This document shows positions 47,364 to 56,662 of a stretch of 64,000 nucleotides of DNA, piece by piece. The DNA is from Streptomyces fagopyri (lineage in GTDB: Bacteria; Actinomycetota; Actinomycetes; Streptomycetales; Streptomycetaceae), in NCBI RefSeq assembly GCF_009498275.1, contig NZ_CP045643.1, positions 2,852,001-2,916,000 on the forward strand, read 5' to 3'. The number at the start of each line of letters is the position of its first letter. Position 1 is the stretch's first letter. The position numbers and the translations under genes are program-made. The notes beneath the pieces were generated by a model. The model did not search any database. It was not told the DNA's origin and saw only the letters and a list, made by a program, of their open reading frames with translations.

Positions 47364-48698
47364 ATGACCGCACTTCCGCAGGAGCGCCGCGTCGTCACCG
47401 CCATCCCCGGCCCGAAGTCGCAGGAGCTGCAGGCCCGCCGTACCGCCGCGGTCGCGGCCGGCGTGGGCTCGGTGCTCCCGGTCTTCACCACGCGCGCCGG
47501 CGGCGGCATCATCGAGGACGTCGACGGCAACCGCCTGATCGACTTCGGCTCCGGTATCGCCGTGACGTCGGTCGGCGCGAGCGCCGAGGCCGTCGTACGC
47601 AGGGCCTCCGCGCAGCTCCAGGACTTCACCCACACCTGTTTCATGGTCACGCCGTACGAGGGGTACGTCGCCGTCGCCGAGGCGCTCGCCGAGCTGACCC
47701 CGGGTGACCACGCCAAGAAGTCCGCCCTGTTCAACTCGGGCGCCGAGGCGGTCGAGAACGCCGTCAAGATCGCCCGCGCGTACACCAAGCGCCAGGCGGT
47801 CGTCGTCTTCGACCACGGCTACCACGGCCGGACGAACCTCACGATGGCGCTGACGGCCAAGAACATGCCCTACAAGCACGGCTTCGGCCCGTTCGCGCCC
47901 GAGGTCTACCGGGTGCCGGTGGCCTACGGCTACCGCTGGCTGACCGGCCCGCAGAACGCCGGCGCCGAGGCGTCCGCGCAGGCCATCGACATGATCAACA
48001 AGCAGATCGGGGCCGACAACGTGGCCGCGATCATCATCGAGCCGGTGCTTGGCGAGGGCGGCTTCATCGAGCCCGCGAAGGGCTTCCTGCCGGCCATCAG
48101 CCAGTTCGCCAAGGACAACGGCATCGTCTTCGTCGCGGACGAGATCCAGTCCGGCTTCTGCCGCACCGGCCAGTGGTTCGCGTGCGAGGACGAGGGCATC
48201 GTCCCCGACCTGATCACCACCGCCAAGGGCATCGCCGGCGGCCTGCCGCTCGCCGCCGTGACCGGCCGCGCCGAGATCATGGACGCCGCGCACTCGGGCG
48301 GCCTGGGCGGCACCTACGGCGGCAACCCGGTGGCCTGCGCGGGCGCGCTCGGCGCGATCGAGACCATGAAGGAGCTCGACCTCAACGCCAAGGCGAAGAA
48401 CATCGAGGCGGTCATGAAGGCCCGGCTGGGTGCCATGGCCGAGAAGTTCGACATCATCGGCGACGTCCGTGGCCGCGGCGCCATGATCGCCATCGAGCTG
48501 GTGAAGGACCGCGCGTCCAAGGAGCCGAACCCGGAGGCGACCTCCGCGCTCGCCAGGGCCTGCCACCAGGAGGGCCTGCTGGTCCTGACCTGTGGCACCT
48601 ACGGCAACGTCCTCCGCTTCCTGCCCCCGCTGGTCATCGGCGAGGACCTCCTCAACGAGGGCCTCGACATCATCGAGCAGGCCTTCTCCCGCGTCTGA
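47364..48698 (+). CDS. gabT: 4-aminobutyrate (GABA) aminotransferase
   Basis: This 444-aa PLP enzyme moves the amino group of GABA to 2-oxoglutarate, giving succinate semialdehyde. Start ATG 47364 has AGGGAG 6 bp upstream. It shows the class III aminotransferase pattern: GSGIAVTSVGASAEAVV, SALFNSGAEAVENAVKIAR, the Asp motif FVADEIQSGFCRTG and the PLP-lysine K288 in TTAKGIAGGLPLAAV. GTYGGNPVACAGAL is the substrate loop. A strong terminator follows. It links the polyamine operon at 52-59 kb to the aldehyde dehydrogenase at 41 kb. Confidence 0.95.
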   Translation: MTALPQERRVVTAIPGPKSQELQARRTAAVAAGVGSVLPVFTTRAGGGIIEDVDGNRLIDFGSGIAVTSVGASAEAVVRRASAQLQDFTHTCFMVTPYEGYVAVAEALAELTPGDHAKKSALFNSGAEAVENAVKIARAYTKRQAVVVFDHGYHGRTNLTMALTAKNMPYKHGFGPFAPEVYRVPVAYGYRWLTGPQNAGAEASAQAIDMINKQIGADNVAAIIIEPVLGEGGFIEPAKGFLPAISQFAKDNGIVFVADEIQSGFCRTGQWFACEDEGIVPDLITTAKGIAGGLPLAAVTGRAEIMDAAHSGGLGGTYGGNPVACAGALGAIETMKELDLNAKAKNIEAVMKARLGAMAEKFDIIGDVRGRGAMIAIELVKDRASKEPNPEATSALARACHQEGLLVLTCGTYGNVLRFLPPLVIGEDLLNEGLDIIEQAFSRV

Positions 48699-48706
48699 CG
48701 CCACCG

Positions 48707-48773
48707 CCGCACCCGCACCGGAATCCGGAGCGCCGCCGACGGCGGATTCCGCTTCGTTCCACCGCGGGTGCGG
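48707..48773 (+). terminator. Nested hairpin terminator after gabT
   Basis: The outer stem pairs 48707-48716 (CCGCACCCGC) with 48764-48773 (GCGGGTGCGG), and the inner stem pairs 48720-48727 (GGAATCCG) with 48743-48750, with GCCGCC/GGCGG pairing inside. It begins 9 bp after the stop. Confidence 0.75.
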
Positions 48774-48868
48774 CCCGGGGCAGAGCGTGTGAAGAACGTG
48801 TGCGAGGTGGATGACAGGAGGCGTTTGCGACTGTCGGTGCCGCATCCCCTGCCGTAGGTTCTACCCAG

Positions 48869-49771
48869 ATGAGAGAAACACCCCGCCCACAGGGGACTGT
48901 GGGCGACACAGGGTCGAGGCCTCCCCAGCTTCACCCTGGTCGTGCCCTCGCGCACACACCCGGAGCTTCCAGCTCCGGATCTCCTCACCGATCGGACAGT
49001 CGCCCGCCCCAAACCCCCCGGGGCGCGCGACGATCCGGTCCGGACGGCCGCCCCGGAACCACCCCCCCTGTTCCCGGGCGGCCGACCTCTCTCCCCGGCC
49101 CCGTCGGCCTGCTCGGAGTTCTCGGGTGTCTCGGCCTTCCGGCCGCCCTCTTCGCGCTGATCACCTGGCAGGTCGTGGCCCACGGCCCCCTCGCCCGCGC
49201 GGACGAACGCCTCAGCCGCTCCCTCGTCCACCCGGACCGCGTCTCCGAGCTCCTCGCCGACCTGGGCGGCGTCCCCGTCGCGGTACCGGTGCTGGCCGTC
49301 GTCCTCGGGTACGTGGCGCTGTCCGCCCGCGCGGCCGGGCGGGAAGGCTGGTGGCGGGCGCCGGCCGTCGCGGCGGTGCTGATGGCGGTCGTACCGGCGG
49401 TCATCGTGCCGCTGAAGGAACTGGTCGCCCGCCCGGGCCCACCGGTCATGGGCCCGGGAACGGGCTTCTACCCCTCGGGTCACACCGCGACCGCCGTCGT
49501 CGCCTACGGTTGCGCGACCCTGCTCCTCCTCCCCCGGCTCCGTACCGCCCGCGCCCGACGCGGCCTGCTGGGACTCTGCCTCGCCGTGAACCTCGCGGTC
49601 GCCTTCGGCCTGGTCCGCCGCGGGTACCACTGGCCGCTGGACGTGGTGGCGAGCTGGTGCCTGGGCGCGCTGCCGCTCACGGTGGCGGTCGTGATCCTCG
49701 ACCGGGGCGTCAGCCGAAGTAGCCGTCGAAGTTCCGCTGGAACTCCCAGCCCGCGAACCGGTCCCAGTTGA
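48869..49771 (+). CDS. PAP2 superfamily phosphatase
   Basis: This 300-aa membrane protein has a Pro/Arg-rich cytosolic leader of about 80 residues and then transmembrane helices starting with GLLGVLGCLGLPAALFALI. The three PAP2 motifs are present: KELVARPGPP, PSGHT (FYPSGHTATAVV) and RRGYHWPLDVVAS. Substrates in the family are phosphatidic acid or undecaprenyl/prenyl diphosphates. The last about 20 residues (SRSSRRSSAGTPSPRTGPS) are encoded on the strand opposite the chitinase gene end; the two convergent genes overlap by 62 bp. ATG 48869 is an estimate, as a shorter start is possible. Confidence 0.85.
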   Translation: MRETPRPQGTVGDTGSRPPQLHPGRALAHTPGASSSGSPHRSDSRPPQTPRGARRSGPDGRPGTTPPVPGRPTSLPGPVGLLGVLGCLGLPAALFALITWQVVAHGPLARADERLSRSLVHPDRVSELLADLGGVPVAVPVLAVVLGYVALSARAAGREGWWRAPAVAAVLMAVVPAVIVPLKELVARPGPPVMGPGTGFYPSGHTATAVVAYGCATLLLLPRLRTARARRGLLGLCLAVNLAVAFGLVRRGYHWPLDVVASWCLGALPLTVAVVILDRGVSRSSRRSSAGTPSPRTGPS

Positions 49772-51539
49772 CCGACCACGTCATCAGGCCGCGCAGTCCG
49801 GGCCAGGTGCCGTGGGTCGCGTACGAGCCGCAGTTCGTCCGCTTCGTCAGGCAGTCCAGCGCCTTGTCCGCCTCCGCCGGGGACACATAGCCGTTGCCCG
49901 CGTTCACCGAGGCCGGCATGCCGATGGCGACCTGGTCGGGGCGCAGCGGCGGGAAGACGTTGCCGGTGTCCCCCGCGACCGGGAAGCCGGTGAGCAGCAT
50001 GTCGGTCATCGCGATGTGGAAGTCGGCGCCGCCCATGGAGTGGTACTGGTTGTCGAGGCCCATGACCGGGCCGGAGTTGTAGTCCTGGACGTGCAGGAGC
50101 GTGAGGTCGTCGCGCAGGGCGTGGATCACCGGGAGGTACGCGCCGGCCCGCGGGTCCTGGCCGCCCCACTTGCCCGTGCCGTAGTACTGGTAGCCGAGCT
50201 GCACGAAGAAGGTCTCGGGGGCCATCGTGAGGACGAACCGGGAGCCGTACTTGGCCTTCAGGGTCTTCAGCGCGGAGATCAGGTTCACGATCACCGGCGT
50301 CGTCGGGTTCCTGAAGTTCGTGTCGCTCGCGTCCAGCGAGAGCGAGTGGCCCTCGAAGTCGACGTCCAGGCCGTCGAGACCGTAGGTGTCGATGATCTTC
50401 GAGACCGAGGAGACGAAGGTGTCGCGGGCGGCGGCGGTGGTCAGCTGGACCTGGCCGTTCTGGCCGCCGATCGATATCAGCACCTTCTTGCCCGCGGCCT
50501 GCTTGGCCCTGATCGCCGCCTTGAAGTCCGCGTCGCTCTCGACCGTGGGGCACTCGGTGACCGGGCAGCGGTTGAAGCGGATGTCGCCGGAGGTGGTGGA
50601 GGTCGGCTCCCCGAAGGCCAGGTCGATGACGTCCCAGCTGTCGGGCACGTCGGCCACGCGGGTGTAGCCGGAGCCGTTGGCGAAGCTCGCGTGGAGGTAG
50701 CCGACGAGGGCGTGCGGGGGCAGACCGGTCGAAGGGCCGGAGCCCGCGGAGGTCGTCGCCGTCACCGTGGCCGACTTCGCGGACTCGCCCGCGTCGTTCG
50801 TCGCGGCGACCTGGAAGGCGTACGCCGTCGAGGGCGTGAGCCCGCCCACGGTGGCCGACGTCCCGGTGGCCGTCTGGACCCTGGCCCCGTCCCGGTAGAG
50901 GGCGTAGCCCGTCGCGCCGGTCACCGGGGACCAGGACAGGGCGACCGTCGAGGACGAGACGGTGCCGGCCGTCAGGCCGGTGGGCGCGGCCGGGGGCTGC
51001 CCGGCGTCGCCTGCCGGACCGACGAGGGAGAGGTCGTCGGCGTAGTACGCGCCGGTGCCGTACCAGCCGTGGGTGTAGATCGTGACCCTGGTGGTGGCCG
51101 GGCCGGTGCGGAAGGTGGTGGTCAGGCGCTGCCAGTCGGGCGCGGACTGGGTCCAGGTGGAGACGTCGGTGGTTCCGGTGCCGCTCGCTCCGAGGTAGAC
51201 GTAACTGCCCCGGACGTACCCGGCGAGGGTGTACGAGGAGTCGGACTTCACGGTCACCGTCTGCGAGCACTGTGCGTTGTCGCTGCCGGCCGGGGTCGCC
51301 TGCAGCGCCGAACCGCCGCTCCTGACGGGTGATTTCACGACGGCGCCCGCCGTACAGGTCCAGCCGTCGAGTCCCGTCTCGAAGCCGCCGTTCCTGACCA
51401 GGTCCGCGTCGGCCGCGCGGGCGGTCGGCGCGAGTGCCGCGAGGCCGGGCAGAGCCAGGACGGTCGCCGTGCAGACGGCGAGCAGCCTGCGACGGAACGG
51501 GAGCGATCCGGTGGGGCCCCTGTGTTCGGTGCGTTCCAC
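49710..51539 (-). CDS. GH18 chitinase with CBM and fibronectin type III domain
   Basis: This 609-aa secreted enzyme hydrolyses chitin. Signal peptide: FRRRLLAVCTATVLALPGLA, cleavage near ARAADAD (residue 44). Then a carbohydrate-binding module (about 45-175, VRNGGFETGLDGWTC), an FnIII domain (about 185-270, APTGLTAGTVSSSTVALSWS), and the GH18 barrel (about 280-605) with SIGG in KKVLISIGGQNG and the catalytic DGLDVDFEG. It starts at the GTG at 51539 with GGAGG upstream. The promoter overlaps a DasR-type operator, consistent with induction by chitin-derived GlcNAc. The product is probably an exochitinase like ChiA/ChiC-type proteins. Confidence 0.95.
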   Translation of the reverse strand: MERTEHRGPTGSLPFRRRLLAVCTATVLALPGLAALAPTARAADADLVRNGGFETGLDGWTCTAGAVVKSPVRSGGSALQATPAGSDNAQCSQTVTVKSDSSYTLAGYVRGSYVYLGASGTGTTDVSTWTQSAPDWQRLTTTFRTGPATTRVTIYTHGWYGTGAYYADDLSLVGPAGDAGQPPAAPTGLTAGTVSSSTVALSWSPVTGATGYALYRDGARVQTATGTSATVGGLTPSTAYAFQVAATNDAGESAKSATVTATTSAGSGPSTGLPPHALVGYLHASFANGSGYTRVADVPDSWDVIDLAFGEPTSTTSGDIRFNRCPVTECPTVESDADFKAAIRAKQAAGKKVLISIGGQNGQVQLTTAAARDTFVSSVSKIIDTYGLDGLDVDFEGHSLSLDASDTNFRNPTTPVIVNLISALKTLKAKYGSRFVLTMAPETFFVQLGYQYYGTGKWGGQDPRAGAYLPVIHALRDDLTLLHVQDYNSGPVMGLDNQYHSMGGADFHIAMTDMLLTGFPVAGDTGNVFPPLRPDQVAIGMPASVNAGNGYVSPAEADKALDCLTKRTNCGSYATHGTWPGLRGLMTWSVNWDRFAGWEFQRNFDGYFG

Positions 51540-51584
51540 AACTGCCTCCAGGCATGGGGGAATTCAGGAGGGTGGAGCGCGCCC

Positions 51585-51613
51585 AACCTGGTCCAGACCA
51601 ATCCGGTTGTCAA
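51585..51613 (-). promoter_or_regulatory. Chitinase promoter with overlapping DasR-type operator (dre)
   Basis: On the gene strand, TTGACA (51613-51608), a 17-bp spacer and CAGGTT (51590-51585) form a near-consensus promoter. The palindromic core TGGTCCAGACCA (51589-51600) lies in the spacer and reaches the -10. It matches the DasR dre/chitinase direct-repeat consensus. Start codon at 51539. Confidence 0.8.
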
Positions 51614-51678
51614 GACCTCTGCCGATCGGTGCGGCTTCCGCGGGCGGCCGGGTCCGTTCCCGTCGGGGCTGGTCGGGG

Positions 51679-52131
51679 CTACCGGTCCTCGCTCCCGGCG
51701 AGACCCGCGGCCGCCTCGTGCATGGCCAGCTCCAGCAGTGCCGGGTCGGTGAGCGTTCCGGTGCCGTCCGGCGGGACCAGCCAGCGGACACCGCCGGTCA
51801 GCCGTCCCGGGTACGGGACCACGATCCAGGTGCCGTGCCCCGCCGTGCGCACCCCCGTGCCGAGCCAGCGCGCCGCGGTGCCCGGGGGCACGAAGAAGCC
51901 CATCCGGGCGTCGCCGAAGTCCACGAGCACCGGGCCCGGCTGGTCGATCACCCGGGTGAGCACGTCGAGCGTGGGGTAGCCGAGCCGGCCCGGCAGGATC
52001 AGCACGTCCCAGAGCCGGCCGGCCGGCAGCAGCGCGACCCCCGCCGGATTGCGCTCCCATTCCCAGCGGCAGGCCCCCGGATCCGGCGCCACGGATGCCA
52101 GCCATTCGACCGCCGTCTTGGCCCCTGTCAT
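51679..52131 (-). CDS. Conserved hypothetical protein, 150 aa
   Basis: I do not recognise the family with certainty. ATG 52131 is chosen because GGAGG lies 7 bp upstream; a longer frame to 52203 lacks support. The protein has a WLASVAPDPGACRWEWE start, hydrophobic GYPTLDVLTRVIDQPGPVLVDFG, then MGFFVPPGTAARWLG and GTWIVVPYPGRLTGGVRWLVP. The pattern recalls small proteins related to bifunctional primase/polymerase N-terminal parts in actinobacteria, but the active-site residues of that family are not seen. No signal or membrane helix is obvious. It lies between the chitinase and the amine oxidase operon, same strand. Confidence 0.6.
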   Translation of the reverse strand: MTGAKTAVEWLASVAPDPGACRWEWERNPAGVALLPAGRLWDVLILPGRLGYPTLDVLTRVIDQPGPVLVDFGDARMGFFVPPGTAARWLGTGVRTAGHGTWIVVPYPGRLTGGVRWLVPPDGTGTLTDPALLELAMHEAAAGLAGSEDR

Positions 52132-52330
52132 GGCGGAACCTCCCTCTCTCCTCGTGTCGACGCTGGTCGCGTCTGAGGGGAGAGGGAGGTTCGGGCCGGG
52201 CATTACGCGGGTTCGGCCATCCGGTGGTGGTGAACCGGATCACAGTGGGTGAGCTGGGCGTACGCCTGTGGATCAACGGCGCTCCGAAGCGCCCCGGTGA
52301 TCGACAGGCCGGAGGGCGCCGGTCCGGGCC

Positions 52331-53749
52331 TCAGCTGTCGAAGCCCAGGCCCACCCGGTCCATGGCCCTGAGCCACAGGTTGCGCCGCCCGCCGTGCGCG
52401 TCCGCCCGCGCCAGGGACCACTTGGTGAGCGCGATGCCCGTCCAGGCGAACGGCTCCGGCGGGAACGGCAGCGGCTTCCTGCGGACCATCTCCAGCTCGG
52501 TGCGTTCCGTACGCTCCCCCGCCAGCAGGTCGAGCATCACGTCCGCGCCGAACCGGGTCGCGCCGACCCCGAGCCCCGTGTAGCCAGCCGCGTACGCGAC
52601 CCGGCCCCGGTGCGCGGTGCCGAAGAAGGCCGAGAACCGCGAGCAGGTGTCGATGGCGCCGCCCCACGCGTGGGTGAAGCGGACGCCCTCCAGCTGCGGG
52701 AAGCAGGTGAAGAAGTGCCCTGCGAGCTTCGCGTAGGTCTCCGGGCGGTCGTCGTACTCGGCGCGCACCCGGCCGCCGTACGGGTAGATCGCGTCGTAGC
52801 CGCCCCACAGGATCCGGTTGTCGGACGAGAGCCGGAAGTAGTGGAACTGGTTGGCCGAGTCCCCGAGACCCTGGCGATTCTTCCAGCCGACGGAGGCCAG
52901 CTGCCCGGCGCTCAGCGGCTCGGTCATCAGCGCGTAGTCATAGACCGGGACGGTGTACGACCGCACCCTTCTGACCAGGTTCGGGAAGATGTTGGTGGCG
53001 AGGGCCACCCGGCGGGCGCGGACGGAACCGTAGGGGGTCCGTACGGCCATGCCGGCGCCGTGCGCCTTCAGGGCGAGCGCGGGGGTGTGCTCGTACACCC
53101 GCACCCCGAGCCGCAGGCAGGCGCGCTTCAGGCCCCAGGCGAGCTTCGCGGGGTGCAGCATGGCGACGCCGCGGCGGTCGTACAGGCCGGCCAGGAAGGT
53201 CGGCGAGTCGACCTGGTCCCGGACCGCCGCCGCGTCCAGGAACTCCACGTCGTCCGTGAGGCCCCGGCCGCGCAGTTCCTCGTACCAGGCGCGGAGTTCG
53301 TCGGCCTGGTGCGGCTCGGTGGCGACGTCGATCTCGCCGGTGCGCTCGAAGTCGCAGTCGAGACCGTAGCGGGCGACGGCCTCCTCGATCGCGTCGAGAT
53401 TGCGGGCGCCCAGTTCCTCCAGCTTCCCGATCTCGTCCGGCCAGCGGGTGAGTCCGTTGGCCAGGCCGTGGGTCAGCGACGCGGCGCAGAATCCGCCGTT
53501 GCGGCCCGAGGCGGCCCAGCCCGCCTCGCGGCCCTCCAGGAGCACCACCTCGCGCCGCGGGTCGCGCTCCTTGGCGAGCAGCGCGGTCCACAGTCCGCTG
53601 TAGCCGCCGCCGACGACGAGCAGGTCGCAGGTCTCGGCGCCGGTGAGGGCGGGCTCGGGGCGGGGCTTGCCGGGGTCGTCCAGCCAGTACGAGACGGGCC
53701 GTGCTTCGGAAAGGGACGCGGTCCAACGGGTCATGGCGCTCGGGGCCAT
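52331..53749 (-). CDS. FAD-dependent amine oxidoreductase, likely polyamine/gamma-glutamylputrescine oxidase (PuuB-like)
   Basis: This 472-aa DAO-family flavoenzyme starts at ATG 53749, with GGGGAG 8 bp upstream. The dinucleotide fold is CDLLVVGGGYSGLWTALLA near residue 42-60, followed by VLLEGREAGWAASGRNGGF, the motif of PuuB/OrdL-like oxidases. The C-terminal FAD-contact region is AYAAGYTGLGVGATRFGADV. It is the last gene of the polyamine importer operon after a 29-bp gap. With potABCD and an aldehyde dehydrogenase, it probably oxidises putrescine or its gamma-glutamyl derivative; no gamma-glutamylputrescine synthetase is in view. Confidence 0.88.
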   Translation of the reverse strand: MAPSAMTRWTASLSEARPVSYWLDDPGKPRPEPALTGAETCDLLVVGGGYSGLWTALLAKERDPRREVVLLEGREAGWAASGRNGGFCAASLTHGLANGLTRWPDEIGKLEELGARNLDAIEEAVARYGLDCDFERTGEIDVATEPHQADELRAWYEELRGRGLTDDVEFLDAAAVRDQVDSPTFLAGLYDRRGVAMLHPAKLAWGLKRACLRLGVRVYEHTPALALKAHGAGMAVRTPYGSVRARRVALATNIFPNLVRRVRSYTVPVYDYALMTEPLSAGQLASVGWKNRQGLGDSANQFHYFRLSSDNRILWGGYDAIYPYGGRVRAEYDDRPETYAKLAGHFFTCFPQLEGVRFTHAWGGAIDTCSRFSAFFGTAHRGRVAYAAGYTGLGVGATRFGADVMLDLLAGERTERTELEMVRRKPLPFPPEPFAWTGIALTKWSLARADAHGGRRNLWLRAMDRVGLGFDS

Positions 53750-53778
53750 GATTTCAACTCCCCACGGATTGTTTTCGA

Positions 53779-54579
53779 TTACGCCTTTTGCCTGTTGCGG
53801 CGATTTCCTATGACCATTCCGACCAGGACGAACAGTACGGCGACGATGAACATGGCCGTCCCGATGACGTTGATCTGAACGGGTGTTCCACGCTGCGCCG
53901 AACCCCACACGAACATGGGGAAGGTGACGGTCGAGCCCGCGTTGAAATTGGTGATGATGAAATCGTCGAAGGAGAGCGCGAAGGCGAGCAGCGCGCCCGC
54001 GGCGATCCCGGGGGCGGCGATGGGCAGCGTGACCCGCAGGAAGGTCTGCACCGGACCCGCGTACAGGTCCTGGGCCGCCTGCTCCAGGCGCGGGTCCATC
54101 GACATCACACGCGCCTTGACGGCGGTCACGACGAAGCTGAGGCAGAACATGATGTGGGCGATCAGGATCGTCCAGAAGCCCAGCTGGGCGCCCAGGTTGA
54201 GGAAGAGCGTCAGCAGCGAAGCGGCCATCACGACCTCGGGCATCGCCATCGGCAGGAAGATCAGCGAGTTGACCGCGCCGCGTGCCCGGAAGCGGTAGCG
54301 GACCAGCGCGAAGGCGATCATCGTGCCGAGGACGGTGGCCCCGAGGGTCGCCCAGACGGCGATCTGGAGGCTGAGGGACAGCGAGCCGCACATGTCGGCG
54401 ACACCGCACGGATCGCGCCAGGCGTCCGTGGAGAACTGCTGCCACTCGTAGTTGAAGCGCCCCTTCGGTTTGTTGAAGGAGAACACCGTGACGATCACGT
54501 TCGGCAGCAGCAGATATCCGAGGGTGACCAGCCCCGCGATGACGACGAGATTCCTCTTGAACCAGCGTACGAAGGCCAT
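53779..54579 (-). CDS. potC: Spermidine/putrescine ABC transporter permease PotC-type
   Basis: This 266-aa permease has a first helix (LVVIAGLVTLGYLLLPNVIVTVFSF), a conserved FNKPKGRFNYEW external segment and five to six further helices. The EAA loop is MDPRLEQAAQDLYAGPVQTF, and the PotC-like end has FDDFIITNFNAGSTVTFPMF. It ends with a basic NRRNRQKA tail. Directly abuts potB (stop 54580). Together with PotB it forms the membrane channel. Confidence 0.93.
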   Translation of the reverse strand: MAFVRWFKRNLVVIAGLVTLGYLLLPNVIVTVFSFNKPKGRFNYEWQQFSTDAWRDPCGVADMCGSLSLSLQIAVWATLGATVLGTMIAFALVRYRFRARGAVNSLIFLPMAMPEVVMAASLLTLFLNLGAQLGFWTILIAHIMFCLSFVVTAVKARVMSMDPRLEQAAQDLYAGPVQTFLRVTLPIAAPGIAAGALLAFALSFDDFIITNFNAGSTVTFPMFVWGSAQRGTPVQINVIGTAMFIVAVLFVLVGMVIGNRRNRQKA

Positions 54580-55502
54580 TTAGACCAGATCCTCCGTCCC
54601 GGACTTGCGGATGTAGAGCGTGACCATGATGAGGATCGCGGCCATGAGGATGAAGGAGAGCGCCGCGGCCGTCGGATAGTCGAGGATGCGCAGGAACTGC
54701 GTCTGGATGACGTTGCCGACCATGCGGGTGTCCGTGGAGCCGAGCAGGTCCGCGTTGACGTAGTCGCCGCTGGCCGGGATGAAGGTGAGCAGGGTGCCGG
54801 AGACGACTCCGGGCATCGACAGCGGGAAGGTGACCTTGCGGAAGGTGGTGAACGGCTTCGCGTAGAGGTCGCCGGCCGCCTCGTGCAGCCGGCCGTCGAT
54901 GCGCTCCAGCGAGGTGTAGAGCGGCAGGATCATGAACGGCAGGAAGTTGTACGTCAGACCGCAGACCACCGCGAGCGGGGTGGCCAGTACCCGGTCGCCC
55001 GCGGTGAAGCCGAGCCAGTTGGTGACGTCGAGGACGTGCAGCGTGTTGAGGGCGCCGACGACCGGGCCGCCGTCCGCGAGGATGGTCTTCCACGCGAGCG
55101 TGCGGATCAGGAAGCTGGTGAAGAACGGCGCGATGACCAGGATCAGCACGACGTTGCGCCAGCGGCCGGCCCGGAAGGCGATCAGGTACGCCAGCGGGTA
55201 GCCGAGCAGCAGGCACAGGATCGTGGCGGCACCGGCGTAGAGCACCGAGCGCAGGAACTGCGGCCAGTAGTCGGACAGCGCGTTCCAGTACGTCTGAAAG
55301 TGCCAGGTGACCTTGAAGCCCTCCTCCAGGGAGCCCGTCTGCACGGACGTGGAGGCCTGGTAGACCATCGGCAGCGCGAAGAAGACCAGCAGCCACAGGA
55401 TGCCGGGCAGGAGCAGCCAGTACGGGACGAGACGGCCGCGCTTGCGGGGTGGCTTGCTGTCCGGCTGCGGCTCGCGGGGCGGCGCCTCGGTGACGGTGGC
55501 CA

Positions 55503-55503
<1 letters not shown>
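54580..55503 (-). CDS. potB: Spermidine/putrescine ABC transporter permease PotB-type
   Basis: This permease of about 307 aa begins with a polar leader (PPREPQPDSKPPRKRGRL) and then helix YWLLLPGILWLLVFFALPMV. The EAA loop appears as LERIDGRLHEAAGDLYAKPF and the PotB-type segment as FLPFMILPLYTSLERID. ATG 55503 overlaps the potA stop; an adjacent GTG at 55506 is possible. The first of the two channel subunits, paired with PotC. Confidence 0.93.
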
Positions 55504-56657
<1,154 letters not shown>

Positions 56658-56662
56658 CGTCG

